DNA of 64,000 bases from NCBI RefSeq assembly GCF_034440735.1, contig NZ_CP140098.1, positions 1,543,501 to 1,607,500 on the forward strand, read 5' to 3'. The position numbers and the translations under genes are program-made. The notes below the pieces were generated by a model, which was given only the letters and a program-made list of their open reading frames with translations, was not told where the DNA came from and ran no database searches. Positions 41,642 through 51,146 of this stretch are shown here, in pieces (position 1 is the first letter of the stretch; each line of letters opens with the position of its first letter). Source of the DNA: Deinococcus sp. AB2017081. GTDB taxonomy: Bacteria; Deinococcota; Deinococci; Deinococcales; Deinococcaceae.

Positions 41642-43375
41642 ATGATGGTGCCCATGGACACCGCGGCACCGCCCAGCCCGGCCCGGCCCGGGTCGCTGCT
41701 GACCGAGCTGCGCGCGCCGCGCACGTGGCGGACGGCGATCTATCTGCTGCTGGCGCTGCCCGCCGGCCTGTTCGCGTCCGCCCTCCTGGCGGGCGGCGTG
41801 ATCGGCGGGGTGCTCACCCTGCCGCTGCTCGTGGGCGCAGCCGTGCTGCTGGGCTGCCTGTGGCTGGTGGGCGCGATCGGGGAGCTGCACCGCGTGCTGG
41901 CCGGCCTGCTGGGCGTCTATTTTGCCCGGCCCCTGCCGCCCGTGTCGGGAGGACTGCTCACGTGGCTGCGCACCACGCTGGCCGACCCGGTCACGTACCG
42001 CACGCTGCTGTTCGTGCTGGTGCAGCCGCCTCTGGCCCTGCTGTGCTGGGTCGCGCTGGGCACCCTGCTCAGCGTGATGGTGCTCAGCCTCGCGTCGCCG
42101 CTGTGGCTGCTGAATCCGGAGGCGTGGCCGGTCGTGTGGGGCGAGCGGACAGTGACCCCCAGCGTGGAGGCCGTCCTGGGCCTGCTACTGCTGGGACTGG
42201 GCAGCGTGATCGTGCTGGGCGGCGTGATCGACCTGTTCGGGCGGCTGTGGACACGCCTGTCGGTGGCGCTCCTGGCACGTGACCCCGGTGCCGAGGCGGC
42301 GCGGCGCGAGGTGGTGGCGCTGCGCCGCGCTGCCGGTCGGGTGGCGCTGGGCGACGACCTGCACGCCACCCTGCTCGACCTGACCGCGCAGGCGCGGGCG
42401 GCCAGCACGGCCGACGCCGTGATCCTGCTGGCCCCGGACGGCACGCTGCTGGCCGGCAGTGGGCCGTGGCCGGATGTGCAGGCCGGGATGCCGGAGCGCC
42501 TGCCCGGCCCCGGTGCGGCCGACGTGCGCCGCACGCCCGACGGCACGCTGCTGGCGACCCTCCCGGTCACGCTGCCGGTGTCGGCGGGTGGCCCGGACGG
42601 CGGGGTGCTGCGGGCCCGCTATGCACCGGGGGTGCGGCCCAGCAGTGACGAGCTGGCCTTCTTGCTGAGCATCTCGGATCACGCGGGCACGGCCCTGCAC
42701 GCGGCGCACCTGATCGAGCGGGCCGGCGCGCGGGCGGGCGAACTGGAGCGGGCCCGGCTCGCCCGCGAGCTGCACGACAGCGTGGCGCAGGCGCTGTACG
42801 GCATCACGCTGGGGGCCAAGACGGCCCGCGCCACGCTGGACTCCGATCCGGCCCGCACCCGCCAGAGCTTGGAGTACACCATCCGGCTCGCCGAGGGCGG
42901 CGTGTCCGAGATGAAGGCCCTGCTGTTCAGCCTGCGTCCCGACGCGCTGGAGGAAGGCGGGCTGGTCGCCGCGCTGCGCCAGCACGCCCATGCGCTGGAG
43001 ACCCGGCATGGCCTGAACGTCCATGCCGATCTGCGGGCCGAGCCGCCCCTCGCGCCGGACGCGCAGGCTGCCGCCTACCGCGTGGCCCAGGAAGCCATGC
43101 ACAACGTCGTCAAGCACGCGCGGGCCGGACAGGTGTGGCTGGACGTGCAGGTCGTCGCGCTGCCGGCGGGCGGGGAACATGTCGTCCTGAGCGTGCGGGA
43201 CGACGGACGCGGTTTTGATCCGGGGGGCCCGGTCGCCGGCACCCTGGGCCAGCGGGGCATGCGGGAGCGGGCGGCCGGCGTGGGCGGCACGCTGGACGTG
43301 CGCAGCGCCCCCGGCCAGGGCACCACGGTCACGCTGTCCGTGCCGGTCGCCCGCCCGGCGGGGGGGAGCGCGTGA
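41642..43375 (+). CDS. NarL-type sensor histidine kinase (LiaS-like)
   Basis: 577 residues. Four to five membrane helices (~30-190), including a putative sensory membrane domain, then a GAF-like region (~225-345), a HisKA_3 dimerisation domain with phospho-accepting His378 (ARELHDSVAQALYG), and a HATPase with AAAYRVAQEAMHNVVKHA, RDDGRGFDP and GQRGMRERAAGVGG. The frame is open to 41474, but TATGCT at 41630 puts the start at 41642. First gene of a three-gene operon with GTGA/ATGA overlaps. It resembles cell-envelope-stress kinases of the LiaS/VraS group in order and domain type. Confidence 0.92.
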   Translation: MMVPMDTAAPPSPARPGSLLTELRAPRTWRTAIYLLLALPAGLFASALLAGGVIGGVLTLPLLVGAAVLLGCLWLVGAIGELHRVLAGLLGVYFARPLPPVSGGLLTWLRTTLADPVTYRTLLFVLVQPPLALLCWVALGTLLSVMVLSLASPLWLLNPEAWPVVWGERTVTPSVEAVLGLLLLGLGSVIVLGGVIDLFGRLWTRLSVALLARDPGAEAARREVVALRRAAGRVALGDDLHATLLDLTAQARAASTADAVILLAPDGTLLAGSGPWPDVQAGMPERLPGPGAADVRRTPDGTLLATLPVTLPVSAGGPDGGVLRARYAPGVRPSSDELAFLLSISDHAGTALHAAHLIERAGARAGELERARLARELHDSVAQALYGITLGAKTARATLDSDPARTRQSLEYTIRLAEGGVSEMKALLFSLRPDALEEGGLVAALRQHAHALETRHGLNVHADLRAEPPLAPDAQAAAYRVAQEAMHNVVKHARAGQVWLDVQVVALPAGGEHVVLSVRDDGRGFDPGGPVAGTLGQRGMRERAAGVGGTLDVRSAPGQGTTVTLSVPVARPAGGSA

Positions 43376-44472
43376 CCGTCACGCCGCCGTCCCGGCCGCT
43401 TCCGCCCGTGCTGGGCCGCATGGCGATCGGGCTGCTCGTGGCCGCGGCGGGCGGCGTGGTGGCGTGGCAGAGCGTCGGGTTCAGTCCCACGCCCGGTATG
43501 GCCGCGCTGAGCACGCCCCTGAGTGTGCCGCTGCGTGGCGTTCCGCCGCAGGGCTGGCCCGGCGCGGCGAGCGTCTACCTGCGTGGTGACCGGGTCGATC
43601 TGAACGTGACTCCCCTGGACACGGCCAGTCCGTGGCTGCTGCAGGGGTCGGCGCTGCACCGGGGGCGGAATCCGGTCGCGGTCGACCTGCGCCGCGATGA
43701 CGAGATGCTCAGCGCCACCGTGTCGCTGAGTGTGCGGGGGTTTGACCGGGGAGGCGTGATCGTGGGCGAACCGGAGCCCCTGCAACACCGCGTGTCGGTG
43801 GCGCTGGCGCGGCGGCTGCCGCTGTCGCTGTCCACGCGGACGGGCAGCGGCGACCAGACCCTCGACCTCACCCCGCTGCGCCTGCGGGCGCTGACCCTGC
43901 GGTCAGACAGCGGCACCCAGGACGTGACCCTGCCCGATCGTCCGGCGGGGGCGTTCTCGCTCGTCAGCGGGAGCGGGGACATCGCCGTGCAGGCGGCGGC
44001 CCGGTCCAGCCCCGAGGCGCTGCGCGTGAACACCCAGAGCGGTGACCTGAGCCTGAACCTTGCCACGGCCCGTACCCTGGCCCTGGGGGCCGGGTCGCTC
44101 AGCGGCGACGTGCAGCTGACCCTGCCTGAGTCCTTCGCGCGTGGAACGGTCACCACCGCCAGCGGTGACGTGGTCGTGACCGCGCCGGCCACCCTGGGGG
44201 CGGGGAACCTCGACATCCGGACCCAGAGCGGGGCGGTGGTGCTGAACGTGGCCCCGGAGCTGCGGGTGCGGATCCGCTTCACGGACCGGGATACCGTGGT
44301 GCTGCCGGAAGGCACGCCGCCGGGCACCGCGCCGCAGCTCGACGTGTTTATCGACAGCGGGAGCGGCGACGTGCGCCTGGAGCGGCCGGACGGTACGGAC
44401 GTGCCCCTCCCGGCGGCCAGCGTGCCCGCCGTCCCCCCCCTCCAGACGTCCAGCTTCCAGGAGAGCCCATGA
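43372..44472 (+). CDS. Membrane protein with DUF4097-like beta-helix (LiaF-position)
   Basis: 366 residues from GTG 43372, overlapping the kinase stop. One N-terminal membrane helix (~17-34). The rest is exported and repetitive: short beta units with SGSGD, TQSGDLSL, SLSGDVQL, TASGDVVV and TQSGAVVL, typical of DUF4097/LiaF-C-type adhesin-like beta-solenoids. Placed between kinase and regulator, it is likely to modulate the kinase, as LiaF/VraT does. Function inferred from position and fold only. Confidence 0.8.
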   Translation: MTVTPPSRPLPPVLGRMAIGLLVAAAGGVVAWQSVGFSPTPGMAALSTPLSVPLRGVPPQGWPGAASVYLRGDRVDLNVTPLDTASPWLLQGSALHRGRNPVAVDLRRDDEMLSATVSLSVRGFDRGGVIVGEPEPLQHRVSVALARRLPLSLSTRTGSGDQTLDLTPLRLRALTLRSDSGTQDVTLPDRPAGAFSLVSGSGDIAVQAAARSSPEALRVNTQSGDLSLNLATARTLALGAGSLSGDVQLTLPESFARGTVTTASGDVVVTAPATLGAGNLDIRTQSGAVVLNVAPELRVRIRFTDRDTVVLPEGTPPGTAPQLDVFIDSGSGDVRLERPDGTDVPLPAASVPAVPPLQTSSFQESP

Positions 44473-45134
44473 CCATGCCCCCGACCACTCTTCCCGTTCG
44501 CGTCCTGCTCGTCGATGACCACGCCGTCGTCCGCCAGGGACTGCGCCTGTTCCTGGGCCTGGATCCCAGGATCGAGGTCGTGGGCGAGGCCGCCAATGGC
44601 GAGGAAGCCCTCGCAGAGGCCGATGCCCTGATCCCGGACGTGATCGTCATGGATCTGATGATGCCCGTCATGGACGGCATCACCGCTACCCGCCACCTGC
44701 GGCGCCGCCTGCCCGAGACCGAGATCATCGCCCTGACCAGCACCCTGGAGGAGCACAAGGTCAACGGCGCGATCGAGGCCGGCGCGATCTCGTACATGCT
44801 CAAGGACGCGAGTTCCGACACGCTGGCCGACGCCATCCACGCGGCGGCGCGGGGTGAGGTGCGCCTGCACCCCGAGGCCGCCAAGCGCCTCGTGCGGGAT
44901 TTCCGGGGCGGCGAGATGCGCGAGACCCTGACCCCCAAGGAGACGATCGTGCTCCAGCTGATCGCGCATGGCCACAGCAACCGCGACATCGCCGCCGACC
45001 AGGGCGTCAGCGAGGCGACCGTCAAGACGCACGTGAGCCGCCTGCTGGGCAAGCTGGGCCTGGAGAGCCGCACCCAGGCCGCCCTGTACGCCCTGAAATA
45101 CGGCATCGCCAGCCTGGACGGCGTCGAGCTGTGA
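44469..45134 (+). CDS. NarL/LuxR-family response regulator (LiaR-like)
   Basis: 221 residues. Receiver domain ~9-130 with the acidic pair DD (16-17), phospho-acceptor Asp62 (VIVMDLMMP), Thr in ALTSTLEE and Lys in MLKDAS. C-terminal LuxR helix-turn-helix ~155-210 (LTPKETIVLQLIAHGHSNRDIA, VKTHVSRLLGKL). ATG 44469 overlaps the previous stop. Partner of the kinase at 41642. Confidence 0.96.
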   Translation: MTMPPTTLPVRVLLVDDHAVVRQGLRLFLGLDPRIEVVGEAANGEEALAEADALIPDVIVMDLMMPVMDGITATRHLRRRLPETEIIALTSTLEEHKVNGAIEAGAISYMLKDASSDTLADAIHAAARGEVRLHPEAAKRLVRDFRGGEMRETLTPKETIVLQLIAHGHSNRDIAADQGVSEATVKTHVSRLLGKLGLESRTQAALYALKYGIASLDGVEL

Positions 45135-45150
45135 GCCGGCCCGGCTGAGC

Positions 45151-45179
45151 TTGCCGGTCGTCACTGCGTCCACTATGCT
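45151..45179 (+). promoter_or_regulatory. leaderless promoter TTGCCG-17-TATGCT
   Basis: -35 at 45151-45156, -10 at 45174-45179, ATG 6 nt later at 45186. Confidence 0.75.
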
Positions 45180-45185
45180 GGACAT

Positions 45186-45752
45186 ATGACCACTATAGAG
45201 GACGAAGCGGCGGTGCAGCTGGCCCAGCGGCTCCGGCTGGAGCGGGAGTCGCGGGGCTGGTCGCTGGCCGACCTTGCCCAGCGCAGCGGTGTGGCCAAGG
45301 CCAGCATCAGCAAGGTCGAGCGCGGAGAGATGAGTCCCACCGCCGCGCTGCTGGTGCGCCTTGCCGGGGCCTTCGACCTGACGCTGGCCGGGCTGCTGCT
45401 CCGGGCCGAGACCGGGGGGGAACGCGTGACCCGCGCTGCCGACCAGCCCGTGTGGCGCGATCCGGAGACGGGCTACACGCGCACCCAGGTCTTCATGCGG
45501 CCCGATCATCCGGTCGAGGTCGTGCAGGTGGTCATGCCTGCCGGGCAGCGCGCCACCCTGCCGGCCGCCAGCTATGCCCGTATCCGGCAGGTGCTGTGGG
45601 TGCTGGCCGGAACCCTGACGGTCACCGAGGGAACCGAACGTCACGAGCTGCACCCCGGCGACACGCTGGGCTTCGGCCCGCCCGCCGACGTGACCCTGGC
45701 CAACGACCTCGCAGCGCCCTGCACCTACGTCATTGCCCTGGCCCGGAGCTGA
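45186..45752 (+). CDS. XRE-family regulator with cupin domain
   Basis: 188 residues. HTH ~10-65 (SLADLAQRSGVAKASISKVERG) and a C-terminal cupin ~105-185 (VVQVVMPAGQR, VLAGTLTVTEG, HPGDTLGFGP). Family members sense small molecules through the cupin and often control an adjacent enzyme gene; here a GNAT acetyltransferase follows 2 bp after the stop, and both share the leaderless promoter at 45151. Confidence 0.92.
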   Translation: MTTIEDEAAVQLAQRLRLERESRGWSLADLAQRSGVAKASISKVERGEMSPTAALLVRLAGAFDLTLAGLLLRAETGGERVTRAADQPVWRDPETGYTRTQVFMRPDHPVEVVQVVMPAGQRATLPAASYARIRQVLWVLAGTLTVTEGTERHELHPGDTLGFGPPADVTLANDLAAPCTYVIALARS

Positions 45753-45754
45753 CC

Positions 45755-46267
45755 ATGACCGACCTTCGTATTGCGCCGCTGGGTGCCCAGGACATCGACC
45801 CGCTCACCGACCTGCTCATCGAGACCGTCGCCGCCGGCGGTTCGGTCAGCTTCCTGCACCCGCTGCCGCCCCCAGAGGCCCGTGCGTTCTGGCAGGGTTC
45901 GCTGGACGCCGCCGCGCGGGGTGGCCGTGTCGTGTACGGTGCGTGGGACGGCGACCAGCTCGTGAGCACGGTCACGCTGCTGCTCGACTGCCCGCCGAAC
46001 CAGCCCCACCGCGCCGAGATCGCCAAGATGATGACCCGTGTGGCCTGCCGGGGCCGGGGGATTGCCACCACGCTCCTGCGCGTGGCCGAGGCCGAGGCGA
46101 TCCGCCGGGGCCGCACGCTGCTGGTGCTCGACACGTCCGTGGACGGCGGGGCCAGCCGACTCTACGAGGGCGCCGGCTACACCCTGGTGGGGGAGATCCC
46201 GGACTACGCCCTGACGCCGGACGGTCGCCTGAACGGCACGCTGATCTACTACAAGCGGCTGGGCTGA
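45755..46267 (+). CDS. GNAT-family N-acetyltransferase
   Basis: 170 residues. The acetyl-CoA loop is CRGRGIATTLL (motif A), preceded by IAKMMTRV and followed by LLVLDTSVDGGASRLYEGAGYTLVGEIP. Substrate unknown. It begins 2 bp after the regulator stop and is therefore co-translated. The long upstream open frame from 45452 is only the +1 frame of that regulator. Confidence 0.92.
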   Translation: MTDLRIAPLGAQDIDPLTDLLIETVAAGGSVSFLHPLPPPEARAFWQGSLDAAARGGRVVYGAWDGDQLVSTVTLLLDCPPNQPHRAEIAKMMTRVACRGRGIATTLLRVAEAEAIRRGRTLLVLDTSVDGGASRLYEGAGYTLVGEIPDYALTPDGRLNGTLIYYKRLG

Positions 46268-46310
46268 GGCGAACGGGGACGACGCTGCTCATGCGGCGGG
46301 GGACGGCAAG

Positions 46311-46337
46311 GCGGCGGACACCGTCGATGTCCGCCGC
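46311..46337. terminator. bidirectional terminator
   Basis: Perfect 10-base arms (46311-46320 and 46328-46337), loop of 7, between convergent stops at 46267 and 46352. Confidence 0.8.
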
Positions 46338-46351
46338 CCGCCCCTGCGTGC

Positions 46352-47172
<821 letters not shown>

Positions 47173-47176
<4 letters not shown>

Positions 47177-48201
47177 TGGGCCACCACCTCGCCGCGCAGA
47201 TCGGTCGCCATGCCGAAGTTCTGCCGGTACAGGGCCTGGATGGCGTCATACTCGGCGTCGGTCAGGGGCGCGGCGCCAAAGGTGGCGACGTACTCGTCCA
47301 GCCCCTCCTGCGAGTAGATGTTGGGCAGCACGCTCGCCATGACCGGCGACCGCAGCGCGAACTGGATGGCGAGCTGCCCGATGGTGCGGCCCCGGCCCTG
47401 GACAAATTCGGCATTCAGCTGCTCGACCTTCTTCAGACCGTCCTCCATCCAGGCCTTGCGCCGCGCGTTGGTGGTCATGCGCCAGTTGCGGTGGTCGCCG
47501 GGTTCGAACTCGGTCTCCAGGGTCATGTACCCCTCCAGCAGCCCCGAGGCGTGCGGCACACGGGCCATCACGCCCACGCCCGCCTGCTCCCCGGCGGCCA
47601 GGATGGGCTCGCCCAGCACCTGCTCCAGCAGGTTGTAGATGATCTGGGTCGGGGCGCGGCGCTCGCGCAGGCTGGCGATTCCTTCCTCGATCTGGCGGTC
47701 ATTCAGGGCTGGCCCCAGCGCCGTCCCGTACGCGCGAATCAGGCCCTCGGCCTTCGCCTTCTCCAGCTCGGCCCACAGGTCGTCGGCCCGGATCGCGTCG
47801 ATGCGGGGGTTGTGCAGCTGGTAGTAGTCGATGTAGTCGGTGCCCAGCCGTTTCAGGCTGCCTTCCAGCGCCTTGCGCAGGTACGCGGGCGACCAGTCGT
47901 GCGGACGCTCCTGCTGCCCCGGCCGATCCGGGTGGGTGTAGATGTCGTAGCCGAACTTCGTGCCGATCACGATCTCGCTCCGCACGTCGCCCAGCGCCTC
48001 GCGCTGCAGTTCCTCGGCGCGGCCCGAGGCGTAGGTGTCGGCGTTGTCGAAGAAGGTGACGCCCGAGTCGAAGGCGCGGCGCAGCAGGGCCTTGCCCATG
48101 CCCTCGTCCCTGACGCCCCACCACGTCGTGCCGACGGTCCACACGCCGAAGCCCACGGCGCTCACGGTCAGATCAGTGCCCTGCAAGGTGCGGTAGTCCA
48201 T
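47173..48201 (-). CDS. Aldo/keto reductase
   Basis: 342 residues, TIM-barrel NADPH-dependent reductase. Catalytic Asp/Tyr in [15 protein letters not shown], Lys in [10 protein letters not shown] and His in YYQLHNP. Sugar or aldehyde substrate unknown. First gene of a pair with hemQ, which begins inside its stop codon; no known haem-pathway step explains that pairing, so it may only be shared expression. Confidence 0.92.
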
Positions 48202-48384
48202 GCCCGCACTATTCCACCTGCGGTCGGGGATGAATGCCCAGGGCTGACGGGATGATGTGAACTCGGCTGTGAAGGAATGAACCCTGCCCCCCCCATCTGG
48301 GGCACCCTCCGGCCGCCCCTGATGTCATAGTTGACTCATACCCTGCACATCCTCCTCTTACCCTCCCCATGCCCAGGAGACCGT

Positions 48385-50688
48385 ATGCACCGATCCCCCC
48401 GCCGCGTCGTCCCCACCCTGCTGCTCAGTGCACTCCTGGCCGCCTGTGGCCAGTCGCCGGCCCCACACCCGGACGACGAGTCCGTCCTGCCGCCGGGGAG
48501 CCCGTATGCGAACGGTGCGGCGTATCCGTGGAGCGACCGGCTGGAGGCGCCGGTTGCCGATCCCTACGCGGCGGGGCGCGACTACCCGTGGTCATCTCCG
48601 ACGGCCGCCAGCACGCTGGACACCCAGGCGGTGCGCAGCGGCGTGAACGAGCTGGGTGACCTGCCATGGACGTCGGCCACCAATTTCTGGGGGCCGGTGG
48701 CCCGCAACCGCAGCAACGGCGAGCAGGACGTGAACGACGGCCGCATCCTGACCATCGGCGGGAAGACCTATGCCAAGGGGCTGGGCGTGCACGCTGACAG
48801 CAGCATCAACTATGCCCTGAATGCCCAGTGCAGCACCTTCACGGCGTCGGTCGGCATCGACGACGAGGTCGGGACGCGGGGCCGGGTGACCTTTCAGGTG
48901 GTGGGGGACGGCCGGGTGCTGTACACCAGCCCGGAACTGACCGGCGTGGATGCCGCCAGGGCCGTGACCGTGGCCGTGACCGGCGTGAGGGAACTGACCC
49001 TGAAGGTCCTGAAGGGCGCGAACACCTACTACGACCACGCCGACTGGGCCGAGGCCAGGGTGATGTGTCAGGCCCCCACGCCGACCGGCACGGTCTATGT
49101 GAGCGACCTCGCGTATACCAGCGCCACCAACAACTGGGGGCCGGTCGAGATCGACGCCAGCAACGGCGAGCAGAAACAGGGCGACGGCCGTCCCCTGACC
49201 ATCGGCCAGAACGTCTACGCAAGGGGTCTGGGGGTACACGCGAACTCCACGGTCACGTATGACCTGGGCGGCGCGTGCCAGGCCTTCACAGCGGTCGTGG
49301 GGATCGACGACGAGACGCAGGGCCGGGGCAGCGCGGCTTTTGCGGTGTATGGCGATGGGAAGCTGCTGTACGGTAGTGGCCGGGTGCCGGCGGTGTCGCC
49401 CGGGACTCAGGAACCCCCGGTCATTGCCCGCGCCGACGTGACCGGCGTCCACGCCCTGAAACTGGTCGTCACTGACGGCGGCGACGGCAAGACCTTCGAC
49501 CACGCCGACTGGGCCGACGCGCGGCTGTACTGCAACCCGGGCCGAACGGCCGGTACCCCGGACGCCAGCTTCGGGCTGCAGGGCCACGCCACCGTGGGCG
49601 GCGTGGACAGCGTCGTCGAGCCGGACAGCGCCGTGGTGCTGCTCGGGGCGGACTTCAGCGTGACACGCCTGTCGGCGACTGGCACGCTGGCGGGCACCGG
49701 CACGGTCAGTGTTCCCGGCGGTACGGCCCGCGCCCTGGCGCGGCAGTCGAACGGCACTCTGGTCGCGGTGGGCGAGGCGAGCGGCGCAGTCGTCGCCGTG
49801 CGGTACCTGCCGAACCTCCAGCCGGATCCCAGCTTCGGTACGGGCGGCGTGGTGATCCGGCAGTACGGAGACGCGGTGAACAGTGTGCCCGCGAAGTCTC
49901 TGGCCACGGACGTCGCCGTGCAGTCTGACGGGAAGGTCGTGCTGGTCGGCACCCTGTCGCGTGCCTACCAGCCCTACCCGGACGACAACCAGAGTACGCT
50001 CGACCACCTGATCGCCCGTCTGAATCCTGACGGAACGCCGGATACGGGGTTCGGCGCCTCCGGGACGATCGCTCTGGCAACCTCAGCGGTCTCCAGCACG
50101 ACGTGTGGTGAGCTGGAGGACGTGATGTCCGCGGTCGCGATCCAGGCTGACGGCAAGATCGTGGCCACCGGGAATTCCGACTGCACCGGCGGCTACATCC
50201 CGCTGATCCTCAGGGTCGGCAGCACCGGACAGCTCGATCCGAGCTTCTCGGGCGACGGCCTGGCTGATGCGTCCGTGGTCAGCGGCGGTTACGGTGACTT
50301 CATCCGGGCCGTGGTCATCCAGCCCGATGGCCGGATCGTGATCGGTGGCGCGACCGAACGCTTCCAGACTGCGGCCTTCGTCGAGCGGCTCACGCAGGCC
50401 GGGGCTCCCGATGGCGGCCGGACATTCCAGATCGCCGATGAATTCTACGAGCAGGGCAGCATCTTCAGCCTTGCCGCCCAGGCCGACGGGAAGATCGTCT
50501 TCGGTGCCCGGTCGCCCAACAGCCAGAACCTGGGCCGCCTGAACGCCGACCTGACGCTGGACACCGCCTTCGGCAGCCAGAGCAGCGGGTATGTCACGGT
50601 GACGGAGGCGATCACCTCCGTGAACGTCGACCCGCTGGGCCGGATCGTGGGCAGCGGCCCGACCGGTACCGTGCGCGTCCTGCCGTAG
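48385..50688 (+). CDS. Lipoprotein with two NPCBM domains and delta-60-type repeats
   Basis: 767 residues. Lipobox LLAAC, strong AGGAG site 6 nt before ATG 48385. A short duplicated motif (PYANGAAYPWS, PYAAGRDYPWS) precedes two NPCBM carbohydrate-binding domains (~90-230 and ~235-390; GLGVHADSSINYAL and GLGVHANSTVTYDL are equivalent strands). The C-terminal half (~395-765) has repeated beta-propeller blades of the delta-60 kind (VQSDGKVVLVGTL, IQADGKIVATGNS, IQPDGRIVIGGAT, AQADGKIVFGARS). Probably a surface glycan-binding protein; no enzymatic domain seen. Confidence 0.9.
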   Translation: MHRSPRRVVPTLLLSALLAACGQSPAPHPDDESVLPPGSPYANGAAYPWSDRLEAPVADPYAAGRDYPWSSPTAASTLDTQAVRSGVNELGDLPWTSATNFWGPVARNRSNGEQDVNDGRILTIGGKTYAKGLGVHADSSINYALNAQCSTFTASVGIDDEVGTRGRVTFQVVGDGRVLYTSPELTGVDAARAVTVAVTGVRELTLKVLKGANTYYDHADWAEARVMCQAPTPTGTVYVSDLAYTSATNNWGPVEIDASNGEQKQGDGRPLTIGQNVYARGLGVHANSTVTYDLGGACQAFTAVVGIDDETQGRGSAAFAVYGDGKLLYGSGRVPAVSPGTQEPPVIARADVTGVHALKLVVTDGGDGKTFDHADWADARLYCNPGRTAGTPDASFGLQGHATVGGVDSVVEPDSAVVLLGADFSVTRLSATGTLAGTGTVSVPGGTARALARQSNGTLVAVGEASGAVVAVRYLPNLQPDPSFGTGGVVIRQYGDAVNSVPAKSLATDVAVQSDGKVVLVGTLSRAYQPYPDDNQSTLDHLIARLNPDGTPDTGFGASGTIALATSAVSSTTCGELEDVMSAVAIQADGKIVATGNSDCTGGYIPLILRVGSTGQLDPSFSGDGLADASVVSGGYGDFIRAVVIQPDGRIVIGGATERFQTAAFVERLTQAGAPDGGRTFQIADEFYEQGSIFSLAAQADGKIVFGARSPNSQNLGRLNADLTLDTAFGSQSSGYVTVTEAITSVNVDPLGRIVGSGPTGTVRVLP

Positions 50689-50705
50689 GTCCGGCGGGAA
50701 CGAGG

Positions 50706-50730
50706 GGCCGCCCTGCTCGTCCGGGCGGCC
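50706..50730 (+). terminator. hairpin terminator
   Basis: GGCCGCCC/GGGCGGCC arms (50706-50713 and 50723-50730), 17 bp past the stop at 50688. Confidence 0.7.
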
Positions 50731-50747
50731 TCCTTCATGGCCTCTGG

Positions 50748-50753
50748 TAGCCT
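50748..50753 (+). promoter_or_regulatory. -10 TAGCCT, leaderless promoter
   Basis: It ends 6 nt before the ATG at 50760. Confidence 0.6.
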
Positions 50754-50759
50754 CGGCGC

Positions 50760-51122
50760 ATGCTCAAGCACGTGTCGTTCCTGACCCGCGACCTGACCGC
50801 GACCCTGGCCTTCTACGGGCGGCTGGGCGGCATGACCGAGAAGGATGTCGTGACCGCCGAGGGCTACCGCCGGGCGGTGGTGCGCGTGGGGGCAGGGCGG
50901 CTGCAGTTCTTCCAGATCCCTGGCGAACAGCCCGGGCCACACCCGCACTGGGCCGAGCACATCGCCCTGCACGTGCGCGGCCTCCGGGCCCTGCTGCCCC
51001 AGCTGCGGGCGGCGGGCGTGACCGTCACCCGCGACCTCCAGCCCAGCCCCGGTGGGCGGGACATGGCCTTCGTGCTCGATCCGGACGGACGGCAGGTGGA
51101 GCTGCTGGAGGACGGGGCATGA
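50760..51122 (+). CDS. VOC-family (glyoxalase/bleomycin-resistance fold) protein
   Basis: 120 residues, one full VOC domain made of two beta-alpha-beta-beta-beta modules (HVSFLTRDLTATLAFYGRL and HIALHVRGLRALLPQL), ending FVLDPDGRQVELLED, the usual metal-Glu strand. Enzyme or binding protein; specificity unknown. Monocistronic, leaderless. Confidence 0.88.
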   Translation: MLKHVSFLTRDLTATLAFYGRLGGMTEKDVVTAEGYRRAVVRVGAGRLQFFQIPGEQPGPHPHWAEHIALHVRGLRALLPQLRAAGVTVTRDLQPSPGGRDMAFVLDPDGRQVELLEDGA

Positions 51123-51146
51123 GACGCCCCGGTGCTCTGTCCCCGG

